Shown: positions 1 through 11,654 of the stretch, in pieces | Position numbering within the stretch: position 1 is the stretch's first letter | How the letters are laid out: each line of letters begins with the position of its first letter | Made by a program: the position numbers and the translations under genes | Origin: Ectocarpus siliculosus | Lineage: Eukaryota > Sar > Phaeophyceae > Ectocarpales > Ectocarpaceae | Assembly (NCBI GenBank): GCA_000310025.1 | Contig: FN648075.1 | Span: 361,516-413,142 of the forward strand | Length of the DNA: 51,627 nt | Reading direction: 5' to 3' | Notes under the pieces: generated by a model | Seen by the model: the letters and a program-made list of their open reading frames with translations, nothing else | What the model was told of the DNA's origin: nothing | The model's database searches: none

Positions 1-26
1 CCCCCCCCCCCCCCCCCGCGGCTCAC

Positions 27-3000
27 TTTTCCAGGAAACAGCTGATGGTGCACGAACCCTTCCGTTTCCACGTTTCTTTTGCCCCCCCCGGCCACGTTGG
101 GGGAAACCACTCCCAGGGCACCGGGGCCCCTGTCGGGCGCCCCCCCCAGGAACAGCATCAGCCGACACCCGGGGAAGGGGAAGCCGCCGCCCCCCACCCC
201 GCGTTCCGCCGCCGAGGCCCCGGTTGATGTCTTTCTTCCCGGGGCCCCGACACGGCCGTCCCTGGCGTCGCGCCCCCCCCCGGCGGTAGAGGTGGCACCT
301 GCGCCTGCAGGCCCGGGCGCAGCGCCGAGCAGGAGGTTTAGCAAGAGCTTGACGGCTAGCCCGGTCACTCGGGTTCCCGCCCGGCCTGGGGAGGGGGGGG
401 GTAGAGGAGAGGGACGTTCGCTAGTGTGCTATGGGGGGGGGCGGTGTTGTACGGTGGATATCGTACCGGGAGAGGGTTCACGTCACGTGAGCGGGTTGGA
501 TTCAATTCGGTGTGCAAGAAGACGTGAGGATGGAACTACCACCGGTTCCACAGTCGCATTTCCCCATACATACTTTTGAAACCGTCGCTCGCATTTTCAA
601 AGTACTCGCATTCTAAAGAGCTCTAATACAGTAGGGGGAAGTCGAGCTTTGAAAATCGGTTCAGCGAGTGTGGTATCCCTACTCGACCTACGGCATTTTC
701 CTTCCAAAAGAGTCTCCGGTCCTTACCAGCGGCCGCAGCACCGCCGTCACGGCACGCTCCTCTCAGCCCTCGGACGTTCGCCGAGATCAGTTCGCGGTTC
801 CCGCCGATTGGGCACAAGAGCTCCTCCAGCGACATCACCTCCGACAGACCCACAGCACTCTGAACAAATACCCCCCAAGCCGAGATGGTTGCAAGGCAAA
901 GAGCAAGCGCGCGCGACGGGTTGTACTCATACCCATAGCGGTGTATTCCGTAGTCGTTGGACCATTGCCCTCGCATCCCCACAACGCCGGGACGGAGCAC
1001 GCCGGGTTCTCACGGACAAGCGCGGGGGCGTGTGTACTTTTGGCATGCCTCAGTTGTTCATTCATTTGGGGGTATTCAGAAAACGACGTCCGCTGCGAAG
1101 GCGCGTGTTAGGGTTGTGGTGGTGGAGACACAGGCTGGCGGGGAGTGGGGCGGGAAAGGTTAGATGACCCGGCTGTTTTCCCTGGAGCGAAACTGACGGA
1201 GTAACGTGGAGCTCACGAGGTACAAAACAAATGAGCTGGCGATAGCAAGAGGAGCTAAAACAAAAAAAAAAGAAACGACACAACAGGGTATACCCTGGTC
1301 GAAAAGCGACACACCTGGGTACACAGTCATTAACAGCAGTAAATGCACTCATACCATTGGTCAGCGCCCAATCTCACCCCGGTGCGTCCGAAAAGGCGCA
1401 GGGTATACCTTGCCGTGACTATTTTTCTCAACAACTGTACCCTGTTTTCGGCAATGTACCCTGACCTGACGGGAAATGAGACCCTTTCATCAATCATTTC
1501 CCCCGCAGGAATCTTCCCAACTCCTTTTCCCCTCCAACCATGGGATTATTGTTGTTGTTGTTGTCTTCACATTACCAAACGGCGAATCTTCGCGCCGAAT
1601 AACAACCATGGCAACGGGGCAGGAATCAGTTTCCGTCCCTGCCAAACAACACCAACCATCAACTCTTCCGCTCTAGATCAACAATGGCCGGGCAATACCC
1701 CAGCACATTTATTTGTTCCGTTTGGAAACATGGACACACACGTACAATACCCCGTGGACTACTGCCTGCTTCAGTCTATATGCGAGATGCACGGGTCACG
1801 CTTTGAAAGCGAGACCGATCCAGCATGGTTGACATGTATATATGCATGCATGTGTGCGTGCGTGTGTTGTCTGTTGTGTCTCAATTGCGATCCGATGTGT
1901 TTCTTGCTTGAAATACTGCTGTAGCAGCAGCGGTCACGCTTACCAGCCGACCAAGCCGACCAATCAATCGATGTAGTAAGAAGACGTCAGGCTTCAGCGG
2001 GATGAGCCGATGAAATACAACGCGAGCGCTCTTTCTTCTCTCTACCGACAGGGAGGGTGATTGAGTTGGACGACACAGCAGTGTCCTGCTGCTAGAGTAA
2101 GGATAAGACTCGTGGTGCGTGATTGATGTCAAGTGTGCGTCTGTGTGTGCTGGTCCTGCCTCTCCCGTCCACCCTATCTGCGGGCGCGAGCTCGCCGCCA
2201 GCACAGGGCCACACATTGGCACATGCATGCATATATGCATGTCAACCATGCCGGATCGGTCTCGCTTTCATAGCGTGACCCGTGCATCTCGCATATAGAC
2301 TGAAGCAGGCAGTAGTCCACGGGGTATTGTACGCGTGTGTCCATGTTTCCAAACGGAACAAATAAATGTGCTGGGGTATTGCCCGGCCATGGTTGATCTA
2401 GAGCGGAAGAGTTAATGGTTGGTGTTGTTTGGCAGGGACGGAAACTGATTCCTGCCCCGTTGCCATGGTTGTTATTCGGCGCGAAGATTCGCCGTTTGGT
2501 ATCCCATGGTTGGAGGGGAAAAGGAGTTGGGAAGATTCCTGCGGGGGAAATGATTGATGAAAGGGTCTCATTTCCCGTCAGGTCAGGGTACATTTCCGAA
2601 AACAGGGTACAGTTGTTGAGAAAAATAGTCACGGCAGGGTATACCCTGCGCCTTTTCGGACGCACCGGGGTGAAATTGGGCGCTGACCAATGGTATGAGT
2701 GCATTTACTGCTGTTAATGATTGTGTACCCAGGTGTGTCGCTTTTCGACCAGGGTATACCCTGTTGTGTCGTTTCCCCCCAAAAAAAAACGTAGCACCGC
2801 CTGGGGAAACCGTCCGTAGATCTCATGACGCGTTATCCATAGCGCATGCCTCCTCAGGCAAACGACGCCATGCCAATGTCGTCTAGGTGCGACGCCTGCT
2901 ACAACACCCGCGCTACGCCCGCAATCGACAAGAGTACCGGCCTTCTCATGCGGGAAGAGCACCTAGACGTACGTCGCCTAATGCCCCCTGACCCAAAAAA

Positions 3001-6000
3001 CCCCACCCATCAATCTTCGTGTGTCCACCCAAATAAAGGCTCACCGATGGCTCGGTCCAGCTCCCGCCCCCCCCGCCCGGCTGCCCAGCGGTCCCCTGCC
3101 CTCCTCCGCCGCCGGCCCCCGTTCCCGACCCCAGGTCGACGAGCTGCACGTGCGGCAGGGGCGCCGCGAGATCGACCAGACCCACCCGGTCCGATACCGT
3201 CACCACGCCCAGCCGGCAATCGTCCGGAAGGCGCTGAACGCACGTGTCCAGCACCTGGCAGAGAAGGAGACACAGAGAGGGAAAGGGAGAGGGGAGGGGA
3301 GATGGAGAACACACAAAAGACACCACAATCAAGAGCGGCAGGCGGTCGAGATGATTATGACGAGCGTGAATAACGCGTTCAATGTACCAAGTTTATACGG
3401 CAAGCAATCAGTTTCCCTTTCGTTCTTTCTTTTGCGCGTGTCCAGTTTGCGTCCCCCCCCCCCCCCAATCATCGCCCGTGTACCGACGGGAAAGCGGGAA
3501 ATGGCACGCGCGGGCGGGAGCGCAGCGCGGGTGCTGATTTTGTCTTCTCTGTCAACGTGAGTTGGTCATGCTGCGCCTGTGGGGCTGCTCGCCCGGTCCC
3601 CCACGGGTAACAAGCGCACCACACACCTGAAATCTCATCATGAGCACACGAAAAAATAAAACTGAAACAAAAAGACGTCCGAAAAAGGTGCTCATGACGG
3701 GGAAAATGACAAAAAAAAGCCGGCGAATGGACGCACAAAGGCTTCACGGGGACTGACTGTCAAGTCATCTTACAGTACCTCGGCCATAACGTCATGGTAT
3801 TCCGGCCCTCCGGACTCATCGACAACGGCCAGGTACACCAACGGCCGGGCCGCCGCCGGCTCTTGAGCCAGGTACCCGTTTTCGAGCAGCACCTGCAAAG
3901 GCATGTGTACCAAAACAGGGCAACGGGGGTGTGTGACCTCATCCCTCATGCAGGAAACGCAAGGTTATGAACGCGAAGAGCAAGTACCGGCACACGTCCT
4001 GTTCCGCCATCTCGGAGTCCTGCGATGAAAAATTGTTCTGGTAGATGAGGACAACAACCGAGAGTCCCCGCTCTAGATACGGTGAAGGGCAGGCGCCGAT
4101 GCCCTGACTCGCATACGACGCGACAGCATCCTACCACAGCTGTCGCGCTGGCAAGCCCGAGTGATGCCGCCATTCAACCACCCCACCTCTCACTCAACAG
4201 CGCCGTAACGCTTGCTATTACGTGCGGAAGTGCAGTGTGCGCATTGGCGGCGAAAGTCGGGCGCTGTGGGTATGTTGCTGGCACACTGCAGTGTTCCTGG
4301 GAAGGTGATGCTCATTAGGATATTCGGTACTGCAAGGAAAGGGCGGGGGGGGGGGGAGAACCGCCTTACCTCTCCGTTTCGCATCATGGCTCCCTTGCTG
4401 TCCAGAGGTAGCTCGAACTCCACCGTCTGCCAGTGTTTCAGGTGTAGGGACGGTGCACGAGCAATGAACTTGAACCCTTGACACAGGGAGGTGTAGTCTA
4501 GCATAGTCAATGTCATCGTGTTTCCTACCGCTGGCAACAGCGCCGGCCAACACAGCCGGCCGTGCTGCTGTTGGGAAGGTTCCAAGAAAGGAAAGCACCG
4601 CCGGCGGGAAGGGCTTCTCGTGCACAGAGCCAACACTCCGAAAAACAAAACCACACCGCAGTGCTGAGGAGCTAGCCGAACACCAATATGCCACCTTAGC
4701 CAACACCGATTTCGTCCATCAATGACCTCGAGAACCCCCACGGTGATGAAGCGGGTGGAAAGCACTTCTTCAGACCCAAAAGAAAAAAAAAGGTTCACCA
4801 ACCTCTTGCGTCAGTTCCGGTAAGGAGCGGAAGGTGCGCCTGTCGCGGTAGCGGGAGAGCTCCTGCGTGAAACGGCTCATATGTCCGCACAGCGCACACT
4901 TCCAGTACCTGTCGGCGTTCGGCGCACGAACGAGACAGCCGACGTTGCAGGTTGCAGCTAAGGCCAGTGCTTGCTGCAATTCGATTGACAAGAGGCATCC
5001 GGATGGGTGGGTGCGGCGCAGGCGCCAGTGACCTGCGAGAACGCCTGCTTGCGTCAAGAGCGTGGGGTTACAATGCCCCTGCTTGGACCGCACGTCAAGA
5101 CAGCTCCTCTTCCGGTCTGTTGTCGTAATTCTGTCTGTGTTCATTCGCACACGAAGCCCGTTCGTTTCACAGGACGCTCCGCTGGTCGACCTATCCGAAC
5201 AGGCCTGCTCGCCCTCCAACACTTCCGTGTGGGGGCATCATCATCATCACACACGAACCTAGAGGTGAACTCGCTGAAGCTATTAATGTAGGCGAAGCAC
5301 TCTTCGCATCTCGCGACTCGGTCGATCGGTACAGGGCGAGTGGGTCCCCGCTGTCCGTCCCCGCCCGCGGGGTCCCCCACATCCGTGAACGGAGAAACGG
5401 CACATGCCCACGGCGCCCCAGCGGCGTTCTTGATAGCGGCTGGTGTAGGTATCGGGGCGGCGCGTTAATCACGGCAGGGTCGTCAGGGCCGTCGGGGAAA
5501 AATGCAAGGGAGGAAACCGCTATTAATAGGGGCGATGTTGGCAGTGGACCGAATCCTACGGCAGGCGCACGACCACCATCGAATTGAACACCTATAACTA
5601 CAGTATATGGTAGGCCACCACGAAAATGGTCATATTTCCATGTGTGTCTCGAGGCATGCACACGCCAGGCAATGGAGACGACAGTATGGTGATGGCAGCG
5701 GACAGACAAAAGCGGGAGTAGGTGGCACCATGCCCGTCTACATGTTAGATGTGCATGTACTTCGCACAAACCTCCGCAGACTAAAACCGCGTAGAATATG
5801 TACCCATTTCTGCCGCATGGAACGTCGGGTGTACCGGTTGGGCGCGGAAACTCGGGCTGACGCTAGCTTTCAGTGCAAACAAGAACCCGCGCATGGTGTT
5901 CGTAGCCCTGGTATAGGGTGCCGTGAACGGGCTTGTACCGGTCACCCGTTCGTTGCCAACAGGGTTGTCCAGGAGGCGCCCAAGAAGAACATCAGAACAC

Positions 6001-6322
6001 AGCTTTTGTAAGTGAAGTCTACGTAGACCCTCTTTGCCGTGAGTGAAACCGCGTGTGCAGGTCGGCTTCATTAGCTGCACTACCAGACATGCACACGCGC
6101 ACGGCCAGGTGAAGTTATCAACTACTTGTGTGTCACTGCCACCGGTGTGTCGTGCCAGGGGTGCCAGGCCCAACCTCACGTCTGGACGCCACCTCCTGCG
6201 GCGGAATGACAGGAGGAGCACCTCTAACCTGAGTGTGGAAAAGCTTCCAGCGTGAAGCGGATGGGGCGCTCGTCTGGGAAGAAGTAGGGGATGTTGCTGT
6301 CGCTCTCCTCCGCGTCAGACAT
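27..6322 (-). CDS. Sec23-family COPII coat protein, 5' part (8 exons, runs off left edge)
   Basis: Minus-strand exons are 6322-6229, 5439-5259, 4908-4803, 4426-4370, 3892-3779, 3254-3045, 859-727 and 385-27. All seven junctions are GT-AG and phase-compatible, giving about 415 residues of a family usually near 760; the C-terminal half lies outside. The start is ATG at 6322-6320. Residues 21-30 (IRFTLEAFPH) match the Sec23 N-terminal RxTWNxxP block. A zinc finger (RCEECFAYIN ... YWKCALCGHM, CxxC/CxxC) is split by an intron. PELTQE-TVEFELP leads into the trunk, where PLVYLAVVDESG matches the vWA-like strand (Sec23 FLFVVDT), followed by DCRLGVVTVSDRV and, in the last exon, CRLMLFLGGAPDRGPGAL (Sec23 ARIMLFxGGPxxxGPG). 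The family forms the inner COPII coat and is the Sar1 GAP at ER exit sites. Oddities: CxxC spacing is more Sec24-like, and Gly/Ala-rich insertions occur. A large intron (860-3044) holds a foldback element. Confidence 0.88.
1272..2775. mobile_element. Foldback/MITE-like element with ~0.56-0.58 kb inverted arms
   Basis: The left arm (1272-1852) and right arm (2221-2775) are near-perfect reverse complements. The main difference is a run of about 27 bases (TTG repeats) present only in the left arm. A 368-bp unique spacer (1853-2220) separates them. The outer ends read GAAACGACACAACAGGG and its complement, with a CAGGGTATACCCTG palindrome just inside each end and further CAGGGTA/TACCCTG copies at about 1399, 1437, 1456 and their mirror positions. 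Nine adenines flank each side (1262-1270 and 2781-2789), a possible 9-bp target duplication, but homopolymer makes this weak. No transposase is encoded; long ORFs in the two arms are mirror copies of each other. The element sits inside an intron of the Sec23 gene. A MULE-like non-autonomous origin is possible but unproven. Confidence 0.85.
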
Positions 6323-6606
6323 GCTTGCCGTAGGCGTCCCGCTGGCTGCAGGCGTCTGATTGTCTGAACGTCTGAACTACTGCTGTTTGGAGCTGTTTGG
6401 AGCTTTCTTCGCTCTCTGAACTCCATTGGCAACGGAGCGCATGCCTCTTCAAATATTTCGTGCGAGAGGGGGCAAACAGCGCAGAAAAAAAAAAAATCGG
6501 GACTGTCATCCAGCGCGGCATCGCGGACACTAAGCACCCACGCCACCGCACGCTGCTGCACACCAGCTTATCGTTGCTCCTATCCCATATCTCCGTGCAC
6601 CGCGCG
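6323..6606. promoter_or_regulatory. Divergent intergenic promoter region (284 bp)
   Basis: This gap lies between the start codon of the minus-strand Sec23-family gene (6322) and that of the plus-strand plastid-protein gene (6607), so it should hold both promoters and 5' leaders. It contains a 13-adenine run at 6484-6496. No convincing TATA box was recognised. The assignment rests on gene arrangement only. Confidence 0.45.
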
Positions 6607-8140
6607 ATGCAGCTCTGCGGGACGGCGGTGCTACTCGCCTCGGCCCTGGCGTCCTGCCGCGCATTCACAGGGGTCCGCCCGCTAGTTGTGCCGCGAGCGC
6701 CGGCGGCGCATGCACGATTGAGACATGTGTCGTCCTCGTCCGATCATCCCCTGGGCAGCGGCAGCGCTCGTGCAAGAGCAACAGGACCAGCACCGAATGT
6801 TGTCCGCTTCTCGTCTCCTTTCGAGGACGTCGAGCACGGTGACAACGACGACGAGGTCGACATGATGCAGCGCGAGGCGGAGCAGTTGGAGGCCATGATC
6901 CGGGGCAGCCGCGGCATCGTTGTTGAGGCGATCGAGCGGGAGTGGAGAGAGGAGATGCTGAGGGTGCTTGGCGAAGAGGGGGAAATGCTGTGCTCGCTAG
7001 CTTACGAGGGGTACCTTGATCGAGGGCGCGGGGTCATCTTTGTGAGTCTGAGCCCTGGCCAGGTAGTTTATTGTGGTTCTCAAGGAATAGACTTATTTCT
7101 CAGAGGGAAACGCTGCAGACCGATGTGATGGTGTCATGTCTAGAGCTAAGCCCGCTGCCGAGCACCGTACACCACCAGCACATCATGCAGCGACGGACTG
7201 TTTCCGTGTCGTAGACCTACTGTTTGTACTATGGGAAAGGAGTGTTTGGTGCTGCCACTGCTGGTTTTGAACACAGCTGCCTGTAAGATGTCAGCCGGTA
7301 TGGGTCTTTTGTTGATGTCCCAGCTATGTATGTACGATGTATTGACGATCTTGCACACGATCATACGTTCATGCTTACAATCCACCCACGCAACAGGCAT
7401 TCTTAACTTTGGCATTTCTACAATTCATTCCCCATCCATTAGTTTGCACGCTTTTGTCGGCAGGGAAGTTAACAGTAACACCACTAAACATACGCGAAAA
7501 CGCCTCCTCTGGCCTTCTCATGCACGAACCGATCCCCACACGCACCGGGCCCCGCATGGCTCTCAACCGTTCTCGCGAATGTAGGTGAACGTGGACATGG
7601 GGCTCAGCAGCAGCAACAAGGGCCATGACGGGGCCCCCTGCCACTCGGTGTTCTGTTCCCTGGAGGAAGTAGTGACGGAGCGCTCGTCAAGGGTAAAACC
7701 GGCCGACCAGATGCAGATCATACGGCGCTGCCAGGAGTACGATCCGGAGGTAAGTTGTGGGTACCCCCGGCGTAGAAGACGTAGCAGTTTGGTGGTGAGG
7801 GTCTGAGGACGATGGTGCGTAAAATGGTGTTGCCATTTGATGGGTTTTTGTGTTGTAGACGTATCTGGTGGTGTTGGTATGGATCTGTCGTAGCGTTGGT
7901 TGCTGTTGCTGCTATACTGTTGTTTTCACCGTCGTGGCTGTTGGTGCGATCGTCGCCGTTTACAACCCAGTGAGGCCCGCTGCGCTAGCTGGTTTTTCTG
8001 CAACGTTGCCTCACGACGTACCCGATCGGTTAGTCATTCTGAAGCCGTGGTTGTGGCTCCGCAAGATAGCCGCCATGTTTGCCCTGAAGATGCTCCATGT
8101 ACAACACGCCGCTGGGTTGAAAGGTTCACGGGCCACATAA
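6607..8140 (+). CDS. Plastid-targeted protein of unknown function (3-exon model)
   Basis: Exon 1 is 6607-7041 (donor GTGAGT), exon 2 is 7585-7749 (donor GTAAGT), and exon 3 starts at 7859 and is open to a stop at 8138-8140; all junctions are phase 0. The N-terminus MQLCGTAVLLASALASCRAF is a hydrophobic signal sequence ending in an Ala/Ser-x-Ala-Phe junction, followed by an Arg/Pro/Ser-rich stretch. This is the bipartite plastid-targeting signal of secondary red-plastid algae. The mature part has an acidic helix (residues near 85-115, DDEVDMMQREAEQLEAM) and then GVIFVNVDMGLSSSN across the first junction. No family is recognised. Exons 1 and 2 look sound. Exon 3 is doubtful: after TYLVVL another GT occurs, and the remaining sequence is hydrophobic and Cys-rich, so the true 3' end may differ. 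A weaker exon 1 donor at 7063 is the alternative. Confidence 0.6.
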
Positions 8141-11100
8141 GGCTCGTGCTGGATTGGTATCAAAATCTTGAAATGGCATGCACCGCCTACTTGTACGAAT
8201 GATTGGACGCCGGCTTGTTTCAGCCATTTTCACGAGCTCATCGTACGCGCAATCAACACTCGTGCCTTCTCTGACAAGTCACGCGTTGCTCCCACCCCCA
8301 AAACGACCCTCCCCTGGCGATCCATTACATTTCAATCGGGCGATTCATCTTGGCGTCAAAAAAAGGCGGGCTTCGTCTTAGTGTTTGGGTACAAGGGGAT
8401 GCTCGGGGTACAAGTAATACGACCATCGATGGCGCCGGGGGAGGTTTTCCGAAGTCGCCGGACGTGAGAGAGCGGGTGAAGTGGCGCAGCTCTTGTGATC
8501 ACCGTTGAACGCCTTGCAGCATGTTTATTTTGCCACCCCACGGATTTGTTTTAGAGCAATCTACGTCGTCGTTATCTTCGCCGTTGGCAGTGCATTTAGC
8601 TCTGTATTTGCTGCGAGCAAGAATGCCTGTCATTGCGTGCAAGGACGTAGTTCTGCGATGCGATCGATAGATGCGGAGTGCTGCGGCCGTGCACAACAGC
8701 AACTGATTGTTTTGGCCCTTGTCAATGTACTTAATTTCGCTTGACGGTCCCTTTTTTCTTGTTGCGAAGTTTTGGACTAGGTCGCTTGGCGGCACTATGG
8801 GATGAAAGTGCATCCTGCCGCATTATGCCTGAATTTGAGACATGCCCTATACAACACAGGGGTTTTCATCCAAATTGGCAGAGAGAGATTCTCAGTAGCA
8901 TTGCGTTGAAGGTGGTATTGTCGTTGTCATGATATGGCATTGTGCGAACTAAATGCGACGGTTTTGTCATGAAGAAAGCGGTATGCATAGATAGACGGAC
9001 AACCATTTCCGACGATAGTCTTCTACTGCTCAATCTGATGCAGAGAGAACGGACGAGATGAAGATGCGCACACAACCAATCAATCCCTGCGTGCATATGC
9101 GAGCTATAATTCTTGTTGCATCCTACAGAATTTTCATGTCGCACACATGCGCGGTGCACAGACCAGATACAGGTGATTATTCCCAAGATCACAAGAGCGG
9201 TCTATCCAGGCCAAGAGTTTTTGTTGAGCATAGGTCCAGGCCAATAGAATTGTTTTGTCCGTGTCGCGCGTTTTGGGTAGCCCGCCCCTTGACCGTTCGG
9301 GTCTCAAAAGCCGATCTCGAGCTACGGTGCACGTCGCGCGGCCCCGGAAGCGTGCCTCCGTAGGGCACATCGCAAGTCATGACCCCTCCCCAAGTTTCAG
9401 CAGCTTCGGCTCCCTCCAGCGAACAAGAGCCAACATGCAAGGGGGATCCGTTGTTGAAAGCGATACCACCGTGCGTGATCTACCTGGGGTTGCTAGAGGT
9501 CCCTTCCGAGATCTAGCGCCCGGTCTCCGTTGCAACTGGATGTCCCAGTTGGGAAGGCCTGTCGGTGACAAAATGCTGTCCCAGAGGAATCTGCCTCCTT
9601 TGGTTATGTGAAGCCTAAAGAAGGAATCAGAATCACGTTGAACGACAGCGTAGACTCGGATATTGGATACCCGGCCATCGACTCCGCTGAGTCGATACAC
9701 ATAATATACAGACAAGATTGTACTCGAGGCTGTCCAACACGAACTCAGATGCAACGGTCCCGGTGGCCTGGCAAGTTCGGAATGTAGGGGCGCATACCTA
9801 ATGTATGTCTAGGGTGAAACTCAATTTCCCGCCGATCCCAGCGCCTACAGCACACCGAGGTCACCAACTGAGCCTTGGTCGCCATGGAATCGAACACCTG
9901 GGGTCAACCCTTGAAGATTGTGGCATCTCCACCCACAGCTAGGCCGACTGGCTCGGCAGATTCTAGACGTCAAGCAACAATACAACACCATTACAACCCG
10001 ATACCATGGACACTCAATCCTGGAAGCCGCGTGTGCTCTCTGTTTAACCTTTCGGCGTCACGTTTTCTATTGCCAAGAACTCGGTTCGGAAGATCGAAAC
10101 AGGCGGGATCAAATTTTTACTGATGTTGCCAACCATGCTCGTAACACCGATGCCTACAGTCCCTCTCTATGCTAAACGCATCTCCACCAATGCGTCCTCC
10201 GCTACCATGCAACAGAATTTGGTCGGCCACAGAATCTTGTGCGTCACACGTGCAAACGAGCTTTCGGCGTGATTCTATTCCACGACCCGTTTATCCTACT
10301 CAGGACCCCAGCATGCACGAGAGCTCCCCTTCATAATTTCCTACAACGACGCGGCTTGATGCTCATGCTGACCCAGACTCACTGGCCAGTCCTCGCAACT
10401 AGGGGGGTTGACTTCGCCCACACACAACATAAGTAGACGGCACAGCGCAGAAGAAGACACAACGAACAACGTACAGTGATGTTGGGCATGTAAACCAACT
10501 ACTTACTTCAATCTCGCGTTCCCTCCGGTGCGGTGGCCTGCGTACTAAGCAGAGCCCGCGAAACGAAACCTAACAAAAACCCCGCTGAAGGGAAGCGTCA
10601 CACCGCGAAGTTGAAGATAGTGCGCGTGTAACGACTAGAAATGCGTGCGCAAAATTAATATCAAAACACTATGCAGTACCTAGTGAGTGGGGTGGGTGGG
10701 TGAGTGAACGTCGGGGGGAATGAACAGATTGAAGCCGCCTGCCACACGTCAAGCTGGATAACTCTCATCAGCTAGCATGTAACGGCTGTGCCTTATACCT
10801 GCAGCCACTGCATTGAATCGTGCTGCTGCGACGCACCGTGAACGCAACGACTGCTGCTGTAGCAATGTGCGATCCATGCGCAGAAATGTTGAGCACTACT
10901 GCCAACCAGGTTTTCCCGGCCCCGGAACCTTAATGCCTTCACCCGTTTGTTGACTCCACACGGTTGTGGCGAGAGAAGGCTCAACTGAGTTGAAGACAGA
11001 CGCTACTCATAGCTTCTTGGTTCAGGTTGAAAGGGCAGAAAAACGACCCAGTTGGCTATGTGTTTCGTCAACCTAGTGCACAGTCGAGGACCACAAAAGG

Positions 11101-11654
11101 TAGGCCGCGGACAGCGCCGCAGCACCTAGGTTGAACACCGGAGCCAGCTGAAGAGCACCGTCCCTGTCGCCATCGACTTCCTATCACGACGGGCAGGTAG
11201 ATGCGGTGACAAACGAGCCAAGAGGGATCAGGAAGAGGAGGGGGGGGGGAAACAAAAGCCGCGAGTCATATGTTTCTTGTCCGCTCGTAGCCCCGGAAAT
11301 CAATGTGATGCTACGCTACGAGGTAGACAAGCACTACCTTTCTGACTTTCGACTCCATGTCAAGGGCGACAAGCGCTTCGATAAAAAAGGCTGCATGCCT
11401 TTCACAATACCTAAGAGATGACATTGCCGGTACGAGTTGAAGCGCTACTGAGCGCTGGTGCATCCACAATCAGTCATAATGCGCAAAGGTGAACCTACTC
11501 ATATCTGGATGCCATAGCTCGGGGAATTGCCTCTTGGAGTACGCTTCGAGCTTAACTGCCCGGGATGGCAGACTCATATCTTCACGAGAAAAAGGAACAC
11601 AATTACTGCTGCGTGATATTTTTTTCCGAGACTACACCCATCCTATCACTATGA
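8141..11654. other. Long stretch without a supportable gene
   Basis: Only short overlapping reading frames occur on both strands, with no domain, splice-compatible exon set or repeat that could be recognised. A plus-strand frame at 11206-11421 and one at 9918-10175 look slightly protein-like but have no partner exons. The right end may contain 3' untranslated sequence of the secreted-protein gene that ends near 11655. Confidence 0.5.

Noticed and set aside
1-17. Poly-C run at the window start
   Set aside because: Likely a contig or window edge homopolymer; no function can be read from it.
1343-2704. Long mirror-image reading frames on opposite strands (193 and 176 codons)
   Set aside because: They are the two inverted-repeat arms of the foldback element read in the same direction; no domain, and one arm carries an indel.
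3946-4173. Minus-strand frame inside the Sec23 gene containing LSVVVLIYQNN
   Set aside because: The exon before (ends 4370) and after (starts 3892) join in phase and match Sec23 without it; no usable donor before its stop.
11206-11421. Plus-strand frame with DKHYLSDFRLHVKGDKRFDK
   Set aside because: Short, no recognised family, and no splice-compatible neighbours.
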